Shown here: positions 32,419 through 43,729 of the stretch, piece by piece
Position numbering within the stretch: the stretch's first letter is position 1
Layout: every line of letters begins with the position of its first letter
Position numbers and translations under genes: made by a program
Assembly (NCBI GenBank): GCA_050181915.1
Contig: JBFXCS010000001.1
Location: forward strand, 744,001-808,000
Reading direction: 5' to 3'
DNA: 64,000 nt
Source of the DNA: JBFXCS01 sp050181915
GTDB lineage: Bacteria; Actinomycetota; Thermoleophilia; Miltoncostaeales; Miltoncostaeaceae
Notes under the pieces: generated by a model
Database searches by the model: none
Told to the model about the DNA's origin: nothing
Seen by the model: the letters and a program-made list of their open reading frames with translations, nothing else

Positions 32419-33557
32419 GCCGCGGGCCGGTCGTCGTGGTGGGCGACGTCATGACCGACGTCATCGCCCGCTTCGACGGCGCCATCGTGCCCGCCGGCGA
32501 CACGCCGGCCGCGATCGAGCTGAGGCCGGGCGGATCGGGGGCGAACAGCGCGGCCTGGCTGGCCCGCCTGGGCGAGCAGGTGGTGTTCGCCGGCTGCGTC
32601 GGCGACGACGCGCCGGGCCGCGACGCGATCCGCGCCCTGGAGGCCGCGGGGGTGGTCCCGCGCCTGGCCGTGGCGCCCGGCGCCGCCAGCGGCGCCTGCA
32701 TCCTGCTCGTGGACGGCGCGGGGGAGCGGACGATGCTGCCCGACGAGGGGGCCAACGCGCGGCTGGCGCCGCACGACCTGCCGCTGGGGGCCTTCGCGGC
32801 GGGCGGGCACCTGCACCTGTCCGGCTACACCCTGGTCCGCGGCGCCACCCGCCCGGCGGCGCTCGCCGCCCTCGCCGCGGCCGCGGCGGCGGGGATGACG
32901 ACCTCGCTCGACGGCTGCTCTGCCGCGCCGCTGGCCGCCGCCGGCGGCCCGGCCCTGCTGGCCGATCTCGACGGCCTGGGGGTCGCGATCGTGACCCGGG
33001 ACGAGGGGGAGGCGCTGACCGGCTCCCGGGATGCCGGGGAGATCGCGGCCGCCCTGCGCCGGCGCGCCCGCGAGGTGGTCGTGAAGCTGGGCGCGCAGGG
33101 CGCCGCCTGGTGGGGTCCCGAGGGGCGCGAGCGGGTCCCGGCGGCCGTCCCCGGGGGGCCGCCGGTCGACAGCGCGGGGGCGGGCGACGCCTTCGCCGCC
33201 GCCTGGATCGCGGCGCGCAGGGCCGGGGCGCCGCCCCGGGAGGCCCTCCGGCGGGCCTGCGCGCTGGCGGGATCTCGGTGGGCCGCAGCTACTTCGCCGC
33301 GATGGCCATCTCCGGCGCATTCGCCGGGCTGGGCGGGGCGATGGACATCCTGGGCTGGCAGTTCCGCCTCAGCAACATCGATATCCAGACCTCGCAGATC
33401 GGCTTCATCGGCATCGCCGTCGCCCTGCTCGGCCGCAACACCGCGATCGGCGTCGCGCTGGCGAGCCTGCTGTTCGGGGCGCTCCTGTACGGGACCTCGA
33501 CCCGCAGCCTCGACCCGAACGTCTTCGCCCCGGAACTGGCCGGCAACCTCACCCTGA
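32415..33557 (+). CDS. PfkB-family kinase (pseudouridine kinase-like), C-terminus replaced at a junction
   Basis: By position next to psuG this is probably pseudouridine kinase. Residues 1-285 are a good PfkB sugar kinase: VVGDVMTDVIARFDG, GGSGANSAAWLARLG, and the anion-hole/catalytic motif DSAGAGDAFAAAW. After ALRRACALAG (about base 33270) the frame runs on for 95 residues of Ser/Pro/Arg-rich sequence that is the +1-frame shadow of a permease gene. The last 20-30 residues of a normal PfkB fold are therefore missing. GTG 32415 overlaps psuG. Activity is uncertain because the truncation trims the final strand and helix. Confidence 0.7.
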   Translation: MSRGPVVVVGDVMTDVIARFDGAIVPAGDTPAAIELRPGGSGANSAAWLARLGEQVVFAGCVGDDAPGRDAIRALEAAGVVPRLAVAPGAASGACILLVDGAGERTMLPDEGANARLAPHDLPLGAFAAGGHLHLSGYTLVRGATRPAALAALAAAAAAGMTTSLDGCSAAPLAAAGGPALLADLDGLGVAIVTRDEGEALTGSRDAGEIAAALRRRAREVVVKLGAQGAAWWGPEGRERVPAAVPGGPPVDSAGAGDAFAAAWIAARRAGAPPREALRRACALAGSRWAAATSPRWPSPAHSPGWAGRWTSWAGSSASATSISRPRRSASSASPSPCSAATPRSASRWRACCSGRSCTGPRPAASTRTSSPRNWPATSP

Positions 33558-34948
33558 TGATCCAGGCGCTGGTGCTGCTGTTCATCGGCGCCGACCTGCT
33601 GATCCTCTACCTGTGGAAGACCCGTCGCCTGCCGCGCTTCCACCTGCCCCGGCTGTCGTTCCGGCGCCGGCCCGGGATAGCCGACGAGGAACTGGCGGAG
33701 ACCATCGCGGCCGCCGACCAGGCCAAGTCGGCGCCGCCGCCGGTCGCCGAGCGGCTGCGGGCCTGGGCGCTCGCCCGCGTGCCGGGGCGCGCCCAGGCGA
33801 TCGGGCTCGGCGCCGTGGTGCTCGCGGTCGCCGCGGCGGTCGTCGCCCTGCCGCCCTTCACGGTGCGCCAGATGGCCGTGCCGATCGCGATCGGGGCGGT
33901 CGCGCTCGTCCTCGGCGTGTGGAGCGGACTGCTCGGACAGCGCCGCCTGGGCTTCACGGCCGCCGCCCTTGCGGTCATCTTCGGTGCGCTCGGAGCCGCC
34001 GCAACGGTGTCGGCCGTCTCGAATCTGGAGTCGGTCGTCGTGTGGTCGGCGCTCACCGCCTCCACGCTGCGCTACGCCACGCCGCTGGCCTTCGCGGCGA
34101 TCGGCGGCATGTTCTCCGAGCGCAGCGGCGTGGTGAACATCGGCCTCGAGGGCATGATGCTGGCCGGCGCCTTCTTCGCCGCCCTCGGCGCCGACCAGTC
34201 CGGGTCATGGTTCGTGGGCATCCTCACCGGGCTCGCCGCCGGTCTCGGCATGGCCCTGATCCACGCCTTCGTGTCGATCAACCTGCGCGCCGACCAGATC
34301 GTCAGCGGCACCGCGATCAACTTCCTCGGCCTCGGCCTGTCCGGCTACCTGTTCATCGACATCTACGGGGCCAACGGCACGCCGTCCGACCTGCCCGGCA
34401 TCCCGAGCGTCCACCTGTCGTTCCTCGACTCGGTGCCCTACTTCGGCGACGCGATCGGCAACCTCAACCTGATGATCTGGCTGATGTTCCTGACCGCGAT
34501 CGTGGCCTACTTCGTGATGTTCCGGACGCCGTTCGGGCTGCGCCTGCGCTCGGTGGGCGAGCATCCGCGGGCGGCCGACACCCTCGGCCTCTCCGTGTAT
34601 CGCATGCGCTACACCGGCGTGCTGATCTCGGGCGCGCTCGCCTCGCTCGGCGGCGCGTTCCTGTCGATCGGCTTCGTCAACTCCTTCGGCGAGAACATGA
34701 CGGCGGGCGCCGGCTTCATCGCCCTCGCCGCCCTCATCCTGGGCAACTGGCATCCGCGCGGGGCGCTGCTCGCCGCCCTGCTGTTCGGGTTCATGTACGC
34801 GGTCGCCGACCGCCTGCCGGTTTACTCCCAGTCGCTCGCCATCCTCTTCCCGGCGCTGCCGTTCGTCGTCGTCCTGATCGCCGTCGCCGGCATCATCCGC
34901 CGGCCCCGGCCGCCCGCGTCGATCGGCATCCCGTACGTCAAGCAGTGA
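33278..34948 (+). CDS. Nucleoside ABC transporter permease: 5'-truncated first permease fused to second permease
   Basis: The frame opens abruptly at GISVGRSYFAAMAISGAFAGLGGAM, a mid-protein motif of the first permease in BmpA-type nucleoside importers (NupP/RnsC). It continues to that protein's usual end (LILYLWKTRR), then without a stop through a linker with three more membrane helices into a complete second permease (NupQ/RnsD; FSERSGVVNIGLEGMML, LRLRSVGEHPRAADTLG). The N-terminal half of the first permease, and the expected BmpA and ATPase genes, are absent. GTG 33278 or ATG 33302 could start translation. The truncated half is likely non-functional. Confidence 0.7.
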   Translation: MGRSYFAAMAISGAFAGLGGAMDILGWQFRLSNIDIQTSQIGFIGIAVALLGRNTAIGVALASLLFGALLYGTSTRSLDPNVFAPELAGNLTLMIQALVLLFIGADLLILYLWKTRRLPRFHLPRLSFRRRPGIADEELAETIAAADQAKSAPPPVAERLRAWALARVPGRAQAIGLGAVVLAVAAAVVALPPFTVRQMAVPIAIGAVALVLGVWSGLLGQRRLGFTAAALAVIFGALGAAATVSAVSNLESVVVWSALTASTLRYATPLAFAAIGGMFSERSGVVNIGLEGMMLAGAFFAALGADQSGSWFVGILTGLAAGLGMALIHAFVSINLRADQIVSGTAINFLGLGLSGYLFIDIYGANGTPSDLPGIPSVHLSFLDSVPYFGDAIGNLNLMIWLMFLTAIVAYFVMFRTPFGLRLRSVGEHPRAADTLGLSVYRMRYTGVLISGALASLGGAFLSIGFVNSFGENMTAGAGFIALAALILGNWHPRGALLAALLFGFMYAVADRLPVYSQSLAILFPALPFVVVLIAVAGIIRRPRPPASIGIPYVKQ

Positions 34949-35039
34949 CCGCGCCCCGGCGGCGCGGTGCCCCGGCGGCGATGAGTTCCGGCCGCGCGCA
35001 CGGTCGATCGATACGACGACCGCGCGAGGAGGAGGACGC

Positions 35040-35684
35040 ATGGGACGGGTGAGGATCGAGATCTCGGTGTCGCTGGACGGCTACGCGGCCGGCCCCGACC
35101 AGAGCGTCGAGCAGCCGCTGGGCCGGGGAGGCGAGCGGCTGCACGAGTGGGCGCTCGCGCTCGAGGCCTGGCGGCGCGCCCACGGCCTGGAGGGCGGAGA
35201 GGTGAACGCGTCGACGCCGGTGATGGAGGACGGCATCGCGAACGTCGGCGCCACCATCATGGGGCGCAACATGTTCGGCGGCGGCCCGGGTCCGTGGGGC
35301 GCCCCGCCGTGGAACGGCTGGTGGGGCGACGACCCGCCCTTCCACCACCCCGTGTTCGTGCTCACGCACCACCCGCGCGAGCGCCTGGAGCTCTCCGGCG
35401 GCACGAGCTTCCAGTTCGTGACCGGTGGCATCGAGACGGCCCTGGCGGCCGCCCGCGAGGCGGCGGGCGACGGCGACGTGAAGATCGCCGGCGGCGCGCA
35501 GACCGTCCGCGGCTACCTCGCGGCCGGCCTGGCCGACGAGCTGACGCTCCACCTCGTCCCGGTCCTGCTGGGGGGCGGCAGCCGCCTGCTGGGCGAGCTG
35601 GACGACATCCCCGGACGCCTCGAGCCGGTGCTGGCCGCGGCGGCGCCCGGGGTGACGCACCTGCGCTACCGCGTCGAGCGGTGA
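35040..35684 (+). CDS. Dihydrofolate reductase-family (RibD C-terminal-like) protein
   Basis: A 214-residue NADPH-binding reductase-fold protein of the DHFR/RibD family. EISVSLDGYAAGPDQ at the start, ATIMGRNMFGGG (the GR turn), FVLTHHPRERLEL, then DVKIAGGAQTVRGYLAAGLADELTLHLVPVLLGGGSRL are typical of the many uncharacterised actinobacterial members. A very strong Shine-Dalgarno (GAGGAGGAGG) precedes ATG 35040. It converges on the collagen-like gene with a 7-bp gap. It is not a biosynthetic DHFR; substrate unknown. Confidence 0.85.
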   Translation: MGRVRIEISVSLDGYAAGPDQSVEQPLGRGGERLHEWALALEAWRRAHGLEGGEVNASTPVMEDGIANVGATIMGRNMFGGGPGPWGAPPWNGWWGDDPPFHHPVFVLTHHPRERLELSGGTSFQFVTGGIETALAAAREAAGDGDVKIAGGAQTVRGYLAAGLADELTLHLVPVLLGGGSRLLGELDDIPGRLEPVLAAAAPGVTHLRYRVER

Positions 35685-35691
35685 CGCCGCC

Positions 35692-36255
35692 TCACGTCGC
35701 GACCGTCGCGCAGATGGCGATCGCGGCGCCCTGGAACCCTCCGGTGGTCGTCTGCCCGGGCAGGAGCACGGCCGTCATCTGCCAGATGTCGTTCGACTGG
35801 GGGAAGTTGTAGGTGATCGCGAACTTCGAGTCCTGCACGAGGCCGCCTCCGCCGACGATCCGCGTGCCCTCCGGGCAGCTCGCGGAGACGACGATCGACG
35901 TGGCGCCCGCGGGGATCGTCTTGAAGACCTCGACGCGCCGGTAGCCCGAGATGCCGGGGGCGCCCTGCGGGCCCTGTGCGCCGGTCTGGCCGGGAGCCCC
36001 CGGCGCGCCCTGCGGGCCCCGCGCGCCGGCCGGTCCCGCCGGGCCCTGCGCGCCGCGCAGCGACCGCACCGTCGCGTTCGACAGGTCGACGCGCCGGATG
36101 GTGCCGTCGCGGATGTCCTTCGAGCGGATGCTGTTGTCGGCGATCTGGGCCGAGCCGATCGTACCGGCGGCGTAGCCGACGCCCGTCGTGGCCGCGACGA
36201 GCGCGATGGTCGCGATGATCGTGGCGGGGGAGGGTCGTCCGATGGGAAGCCGCAT
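35692..36255 (-). CDS. Exported collagen-like (Gly-X-Y) surface protein
   Basis: A 187-residue protein: an N-terminal signal/anchor (IIATIALVAATTGVGYAA), a motif region (GSAQIADNSIRSKDIRDGTI), about 12 Gly-X-Y triplets (from GAQGPAGPAG to GPQGAPG, around residues 70-105) and a globular C-terminus with two Cys (ASCPEGTRIVGGGG and AICATVAT) that may form a disulfide. Start ATG 36255 has GGAAGGAG upstream. Small proteins with this layout are abundant in Solirubrobacterales, which is one reason for the taxonomic suggestion. Role unknown, perhaps surface adhesion or trimeric fibres. Confidence 0.8.
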   Translation of the reverse strand: MRLPIGRPSPATIIATIALVAATTGVGYAAGTIGSAQIADNSIRSKDIRDGTIRRVDLSNATVRSLRGAQGPAGPAGARGPQGAPGAPGQTGAQGPQGAPGISGYRRVEVFKTIPAGATSIVVSASCPEGTRIVGGGGLVQDSKFAITYNFPQSNDIWQMTAVLLPGQTTTGGFQGAAIAICATVAT

Positions 36256-36393
36256 TGCCGTCTCCTTCCGGTTGGTGACGGCGTCGACGCTCTCAGCGAC
36301 GGCCGCGGCCTTCCGTCGCGCGGGCGACGGAACGGAGGTGCCCGGGGCGTCGCATCGCGCGCGGCCGGGCTCGCCTTGCGGGCCGCGCGACCG

Positions 36394-36399
36394 TATCCT
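36394..36399 (+). promoter_or_regulatory. -10 box of the purine catabolic operon, probable leaderless start
   Basis: TATCCT ends 7 nt before TTG 36407. No Shine-Dalgarno sequence is present. The 151-bp gap to the divergent collagen-like gene would hold any regulator site; no clear palindrome is seen. Confidence 0.4.
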
Positions 36400-36406
36400 C
36401 TCGTGC

Positions 36407-37273
36407 TTGGAGAGCACGCTTCAGCCGCATGATCTCCCCGACGCCCTGGCGGCGCGCGCGGCGCACCCCGAGGCGCTGCCCCTGGCGGGCGGCACCGACC
36501 TGATGGTCGAGCTCAACTTCGCCCGCCGTCGGCCCGCGCGGATCCTCGACCTCACCCGCGTCGTGGACCTCACCCACTGGGAGCGGGAGGGCGCGGCGCT
36601 CGTGATCGGCGCCGGCATGACCCACACGCGGCTGGTCGAGGAGCTGGGCATGCTGGCGCCGGGCCTCGCGATGGCGGCGCGCACGGTCGGATCTCCCCAG
36701 ATCCGCAACCGCGGGACGCTCGGTGGCAACATCGCCACCTCGTCGCCCGCCGGCGACGCCCTGCCGCCCCTGGTGGCGGCCGGCGCCGAGGTGCGCCTGG
36801 CCTCGTCGGGCGGCGTCCGCTCCGTGCCGATCGGGGAGTTCTGCACCGGCCCGAAGCGCAACGTGATGGCCGCCGACGAGCTCATCACCGCCGTGCGGCT
36901 GCCGGCCGCCCGCGGCCCCCAGCAGTTCGCCAAGGTCGGGCCCCGCAACGCCATGGTGATCGCGGTCTGCTCCTTCGCGATCGCCCTCGACGCGCAGGCG
37001 CGCACGGTGCGCACGGCCATCGGCTCGGCCGCGCCCACCGTGATCCGCGCCCCGGAGGCCGAGGCCTTCATCGAGGGGGTGCTCGACGAGGGGTCGTGCT
37101 GGGAGCGACGCGCGGCGCCTCCGCGGTCGGCGATGGCGCGCTTCGGCGAGCTCGTCGGCGCGGCCGCCCGGCCCATCGACGACGTGCGCGGCAGCGCCGC
37201 CTACCGGCGTCACGCCCTGTCGGTGCTGGGCCGGCGCACCCTGTCGTGGTGCTGGCGGGAGCGGGCCGCGTGA
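36407..37273 (+). CDS. Xanthine dehydrogenase, FAD-binding subunit
   Basis: Medium subunit of a molybdenum hydroxylase that passes electrons from the Fe-S subunit to NAD+. FAD-binding motifs are ALPLAGGTDLMVELN (about 22-36) and TVGSPQIRNRGTLGGNIATSSPAGD (about 87-111); the CODH flavoprotein C-terminal domain follows (FAKVGPRNAMVIAVCSFAI). TTG 36407 is chosen because it follows the -10 box by 7 nt and gives a normal N-terminus (288 residues). First gene of a seven-gene operon in which all joints are GTGA overlaps. Confidence 0.88.
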   Translation: MESTLQPHDLPDALAARAAHPEALPLAGGTDLMVELNFARRRPARILDLTRVVDLTHWEREGAALVIGAGMTHTRLVEELGMLAPGLAMAARTVGSPQIRNRGTLGGNIATSSPAGDALPPLVAAGAEVRLASSGGVRSVPIGEFCTGPKRNVMAADELITAVRLPAARGPQQFAKVGPRNAMVIAVCSFAIALDAQARTVRTAIGSAAPTVIRAPEAEAFIEGVLDEGSCWERRAAPPRSAMARFGELVGAAARPIDDVRGSAAYRRHALSVLGRRTLSWCWRERAA

Positions 37274-37737
37274 GGCTCACCCTCACGGTGAACGGCGCCG
37301 CCCACGAGGTGGACGGCATCTGGGAGGGCGAGAGCCTGCTGTACGTGCTGCGCGAGCGCCTGGGCCTGTGGGGCGCCAAGAACGCCTGCGAGCAGGGCGA
37401 GTGCGGATCGTGCTCGGTGATGCTCGACGGCGTCCTCGCCTGCAGCTGCCTGGTCCTGGCGCGCCAGGCCGAGGGCCTGCGCGTCGACACGGTCGAGGGC
37501 CTGGCCCCGGAGGGCGAGCTCGGCGCCGTGCAGCGGGCCTTCGTGGAGTGCGGCGCCGTGCAGTGCGGCTTCTGCACCCCCGGGCTGATCATGGCCACCG
37601 AGGACCTGCTGCGGCGCAACCCCCAGCCCGCCGACGCCGAGATCCGCGAGGCGCTGGCCGGCAACCTCTGCCGCTGCACGGGCTACGAGAAGATCCTCGA
37701 CGCCGTGCGGCTGGCCTCGGCGCGGCGGGCGGCGTGA
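37270..37737 (+). CDS. Xanthine dehydrogenase, 2x[2Fe-2S] subunit
   Basis: Small iron-sulfur subunit, 155 residues. The plant-type ferredoxin domain binds its cluster through CEQGECGSCSV and a following CSC; the helical second domain uses CGFCTPG and CRCTGY. Order and spacing are canonical for the xanthine dehydrogenase/CODH family. GTG 37270 overlaps the FAD subunit stop. An amidohydrolase gene is inserted between this subunit and the molybdenum subunit. Confidence 0.93.
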   Translation: MRLTLTVNGAAHEVDGIWEGESLLYVLRERLGLWGAKNACEQGECGSCSVMLDGVLACSCLVLARQAEGLRVDTVEGLAPEGELGAVQRAFVECGAVQCGFCTPGLIMATEDLLRRNPQPADAEIREALAGNLCRCTGYEKILDAVRLASARRAA

Positions 37738-39079
37738 GCGGACCGCTGCTCATCGAGGGCTGCGCGATCGCGACCGTCGACCCCTCCGGCACCGAGCACG
37801 CCGAGGGCTGGATCCTCGTGGGGGAGGGGCGCATCACGGCCCTCGGGGCGGGCGCGCCCCCGGCGGCCGAGGGGGCGGCCCGCATCGACGGCTCCGGCTG
37901 CCTCGCCACGCCCGGCCTGGTGAACTGCCACCACCACCTCTACCAGTGGTCGACCCGCGGGCTCGCCCAGGACGAGGACCTCTTCGGCTGGCTCGCCTTC
38001 CTCTACACGCGCTGGGCGCGCCTCGACGCCGAGACCACCCACCTCGCCGCGCGGGCCGCGCTCGGGGCGCTCGCGGTGTCGGGCTGCACCACCAGCACCG
38101 ACCACCACTACCTCTTCCCGGCGGGCGGCGGCGACCTGCTGGAGGCCGCGATCCGGGCCGCGGCCGAGGTGGGGCTGCGCTTCCACCCCGCGCGCGGCTC
38201 GATGGACCTGGGGGCGTCGGCCGGCGGCCTGCCCCCCGACGAGGTGGTGGAGGACCGCGACGCGATCCTCGCGGCCACCGACGCCGCCATCGACCGCTGG
38301 CACGACCCGTCGCCCGGCTCCATGCTGCGCATCGCGGTGGCGCCCTGCTCGCCCTTCTCGGTCACGGAGGGCCTGCTGCTCGAATCGGCGGCCCTGGCCC
38401 GCCGGCGCGGGGTGCGCCTGCACACCCACCTCGCCGAGACGCTCGACGAGGAGCGCTTCTGCCTGGAGCGCTTCGGCGTGCGCCCGGTCGAGTACCTCGA
38501 CCGCCTGGGCTGGCTGGGGCCCGACGTGTGGCTGGCGCACTGCGTCCACCTCTCGGCGCCGGAGGTGGCCCGCCTCGCCGAGACGGGCACCGGCGTGGCC
38601 CACTGCCCCTCGTCGAACGCGCGCCTCGGCTCGGGCATCGCGCCGGCCGCCGACCTGGTCGACGCCGGCGGCACCGTCGGGCTGGGCGTCGACGGCGCGG
38701 CGTCCAACGAGTGCGGCGAGCTGGCGGCCGAGCTGCGCCAGGCGCTCTACCTCGCGCGGCTGCGCGGCGGCCCCCGGGCCATGACGGCCCGCACCGCCCT
38801 CGCCCTCGGCACCGTCCACGGCGCCCGCTGCCTGGGCCGGGACGACGAGATCGGCTCGCTCGAGCCGGGCAAGCTGGCCGACATCGCCCTGTGGCGGGTC
38901 GACGGCGCCGGCCAGGCGGGCATCGACGACCCGGTCGCCGCCCTGGTGCTGGGGCCGCCGCGGCCGGCCGAGCTGGTGCTGGTGGCGGGGGAGCCGGTCG
39001 CCCGCGCGGGCCGGACGGTGGCCGCCGACGCCGACGAGATCGCCCGCGGGGCGGCGGCCGCGAGCGAGCGGATGGCCGC

Positions 39080-39083
<4 letters not shown>
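37734..39083 (+). CDS. 8-oxoguanine deaminase/guanine deaminase-like amidohydrolase
   Basis: Amidohydrolase-superfamily zinc enzyme, 449 residues. Metal ligands: HHH in VNCHHHLYQWSTRGL, His in LHTHLAETLDEE, His in LAHCVHLS, and Asp in GLGVDGAASNE. Together with DEDLFGWLAFLYTRWA this is typical of the bacterial 8-oxoguanine deaminase (EC 3.5.4.32) branch, which gives urate directly; guanine deaminase is the alternative. Either fits a purine-catabolic operon. GTG 37734 overlaps the Fe-S subunit, and the stop overlaps the molybdenum subunit. Confidence 0.85.
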
Positions 39084-41286
<2,203 letters not shown>

Positions 41287-41290
<4 letters not shown>

Positions 41291-41766
41291 GCGACGCGGA
41301 CGAGGTCGTCGCGCGCTTCGGCCACGTGGCCGAGCACGCGCCGTGGGTGGCCGAGCGCGCCGCCCGGCGCGGCCCCTTCGCCGACCGGGCCGCCGTGGCG
41401 GCCGCCTTCGCGGCGGTGGTGCGCGAGGCGCATCCGGCCGAGCAGGTCGACCTGATCGCCGCCCACCCGGAGCTGGCGGGCCGCGCCGCGGCCGAGGGCG
41501 ACCTGACGCCGGCGTCGGCCGCCGAGCAGGCCTCGGCCGGCCTCGACCGGCTCGCGCCCGGCGACCTCGCCCGCCTGCGCGCCGTCAACGCGCACTACCG
41601 CACCAGGTTCGGCGTCCCGTTCGTGATCCGGGTGCGCGGCCGCTCGATCGCCGAGATCCTGGAGGCGGGGGAGGCCCGGCTGGGCAACGAGGCCGACGAG
41701 GAGCGCCGCATCGCCGTGGAGGAGATCGCCGACATCATGCGGATCCGCATCGAGGAGACGCCGTGA
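41287..41766 (+). CDS. uraD: OHCU decarboxylase
   Basis: Decarboxylates 2-oxo-4-hydroxy-4-carboxy-5-ureidoimidazoline to S-allantoin, the third step of urate breakdown. The 159-residue all-helical protein has the catalytic His in AAHPELAGRAA, a segment rich in LRAVNAHYRTRFGVPFVI, and a C-terminal EERRIAVEEIADIMRIRI, all hallmarks. It lacks a fused transthyretin-like HIU hydrolase domain. GTG 41287. Uricase and HIU hydrolase, which supply its substrate, are not in this window. Confidence 0.92.
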
Positions 41767-42494
41767 GCGACCGATCGGGCAGCGCCGTGCGCCGGGACCA
41801 CGCCGTCATCTCGCCGGCCACCCACGTCCCGGGGCCCGTCCCCGGCTGGAGCGGCGTCGAGCACGTGCAGCTCATCGGCCCGGGCATGGGCGCCCGCTTC
41901 GCGATGAGCCTGGCGCGCTTCGACGAGGGCGGGCGGGCGGGGCCGCCCGCGGCGGGCGCGGAGCGCCTCGTGTACGTGCTCGAGGGGACGCTGCGCCTCA
42001 CCCACGGGGGCGCGACCCGGCCCCTTCCCGCCGGCGCCTGCGCCCATCTGCCCCCCGGCGCCGCCCACGCCCTCGCCGCCGCGGACGCGGCCCGGGCCGT
42101 GGTCATCGACAAGCCGTACGTCCCCGTCGCGGGGGTCGAGGCGGGCGGCCCCGCGACCGCCGTCGCCGCGGACGTGGCGCCGACGCCGCTGCTCGGCGAC
42201 CCCGACGTCCTGGTGCGGGCGCTGCTGCGCGAGGAGCCGGCGCTCGACCTCGCCCTGAACCTGATGGACTTCGCGCCCGGCGCCGCGCTGCCCATGACCG
42301 AGGTCCACTCCATGGAGCACGGCCTGCTCGTGCTCGAGGGGCGCTTCGTCTACCGCCTCGGCGACTCCTGGTACCGGCTGGGGCCGGGCGACGCCGTGTG
42401 GATGGGGCCCTTCTGCCCCCAGTGGGCGTGCGCCTACGGCGGCCCGGCGCGCTACCTGATCTACAAGGACTGGAACCGGGACCCGCTGTCGTGA
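41763..42494 (+). CDS. (S)-ureidoglycine aminohydrolase
   Basis: Manganese bicupin, 243 residues, that hydrolyses ureidoglycine to ureidoglycolate and ammonia after allantoate breakdown. N-terminal RRDHAVISPATHVPGPVPGW, first cupin (ERLVYVLEGTLRLTHGG, AHLPPGAAHAL), second cupin with the metal-binding MTEVHSMEHGLLVLEGRFVY, and the tail AYGGPARYLIYKDWNRDPL are diagnostic. GTG 41763 overlaps uraD. It is also named AllE/YlbA in enterobacteria. Confidence 0.92.
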   Translation: MSDRSGSAVRRDHAVISPATHVPGPVPGWSGVEHVQLIGPGMGARFAMSLARFDEGGRAGPPAAGAERLVYVLEGTLRLTHGGATRPLPAGACAHLPPGAAHALAAADAARAVVIDKPYVPVAGVEAGGPATAVAADVAPTPLLGDPDVLVRALLREEPALDLALNLMDFAPGAALPMTEVHSMEHGLLVLEGRFVYRLGDSWYRLGPGDAVWMGPFCPQWACAYGGPARYLIYKDWNRDPLS

Positions 42495-43729
42495 CCGCCC
42501 CCGTCGACGGCGCCCGCCTCGAGGCCGAGATCGAGGAGCTCGCCCGCTTCTCGGACACCCCGTACCCCTCGGTCACCCGGGTGCTGTTCACCGAGGCCGA
42601 CCTGCGCGCCCGGGCCTGGCTCACCGCCCGCATGGAGGCGGCCGGGCTCGCGATGCGGGTGGACGCGGTGGGCAACATCTTCGGCCGCTGGGAGGGCTCC
42701 GAGCCGGACCTGCCGGCGGTGGCGACCGGCTCCCACATCGACGCCATCCCCGACGCCGGCCGCTTCGACGGCGTGGTCGGCGTGCTCGGAGGGCTCGAGG
42801 CCGTCCGCGCTCTGGCCGCGGCCGGGCACCGCCCGCGCCGGGCGATCGAGCTCATCGTGTTCACCGCCGAGGAGCCGACGCGCTTCGCCTACGGCTGCCT
42901 GGGCAGCCGGGTGCTGGCCGGCACCACCGGTCCGGAGCGGCTGGCCCGGCTGCGCGACGCCGAGGGGCTCACCTTCGAGCAGGTGCGCGCCGCCGCCGGC
43001 ATGACCGGCCCCGTGGAGGGGGCGCGACTGCCGCAGGGGGCGTACGCCGCCTTCGTGGAGCTGCACATCGAGCAGGGCCCCGAGCTGGAGCGCGGCGGCG
43101 TGCCGATCGGCGTGGTGACCGCGATCGCGGCGCCGTCGACCCTGCGCGTCGAGCTGGCGGGGGAGGGCGGCCACGCCGGCGCGGTCCTCATGCCGCTGCG
43201 CCACGATCCCCTGGTCGCCGCGGCCGAGGTGATCCTGGCGGTCGACCGCGAGGCCCGCGGCAGCGGCGCGCCGGACACGGTGGGCACGGTCGGCCTGCTG
43301 TCGGTCGAGCCGGGCGCCGTGAACAGCATCCCGCGGAGCGTCCGGATGGACATCGACATCCGCGACACCGACCTGGCCCGCCGCGACGCCGTGCTCGCCC
43401 GGGTGCGGGAGGCGGCGCGCGCCGCGGCGGCGGCCCGCGGCGTGTCACACCGCGACGAGATCCTGAACGCCGACGACCCCGCCGCGTCCGACCCGGCCGT
43501 GCTCGCCGCGATCGAGCGGAGCGCCGCCGAGGCCGGCCTCGGGACGGTGCGCATGATCAGCCGCGCCTACCACGACTGCGTCTTCATGGCGCGGATCTGC
43601 CCGGCCGCGATGATCTTCGTGCCGTCGCGGGACGGCGTCAGCCATCGGCCGGACGAGTACACGTCGCCGCGGGAGGTGGCGCAGGGCGCCCAGGTGCTGG
43701 CCGGCGCCCTGGCGCGCCTGTCGGCGTAG
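42491..43729 (+). CDS. allC: Allantoate amidohydrolase (M20 family)
   Basis: Dinuclear metal amidohydrolase, 412 residues. GSHIDAIPDAGRFDGVVG carries the first metal ligands, FTAEEPTRFAYGCLGSR the bridging acid and general base, ELHIEQGPELE a third His, and SRAYHDCVFMA, RDGVSHRPDEYT the C-terminal ones. The lid domain contains GEGGHAGAVLMPLRHDPL. Close relatives are ureidoglycolate hydrolase and N-carbamoyl-amino-acid hydrolase; ureidoglycine aminohydrolase next door favours allantoate. Last gene of the operon. Confidence 0.88.
   Translation: MTAPVDGARLEAEIEELARFSDTPYPSVTRVLFTEADLRARAWLTARMEAAGLAMRVDAVGNIFGRWEGSEPDLPAVATGSHIDAIPDAGRFDGVVGVLGGLEAVRALAAAGHRPRRAIELIVFTAEEPTRFAYGCLGSRVLAGTTGPERLARLRDAEGLTFEQVRAAAGMTGPVEGARLPQGAYAAFVELHIEQGPELERGGVPIGVVTAIAAPSTLRVELAGEGGHAGAVLMPLRHDPLVAAAEVILAVDREARGSGAPDTVGTVGLLSVEPGAVNSIPRSVRMDIDIRDTDLARRDAVLARVREAARAAAAARGVSHRDEILNADDPAASDPAVLAAIERSAAEAGLGTVRMISRAYHDCVFMARICPAAMIFVPSRDGVSHRPDEYTSPREVAQGAQVLAGALARLSA

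Noticed and set aside
33271..33557. The 95-residue tail of the kinase as a new C-terminal domain
   Set aside because: It is the out-of-frame reading of a permease gene (Ser/Pro/Arg-rich), not an independent domain.
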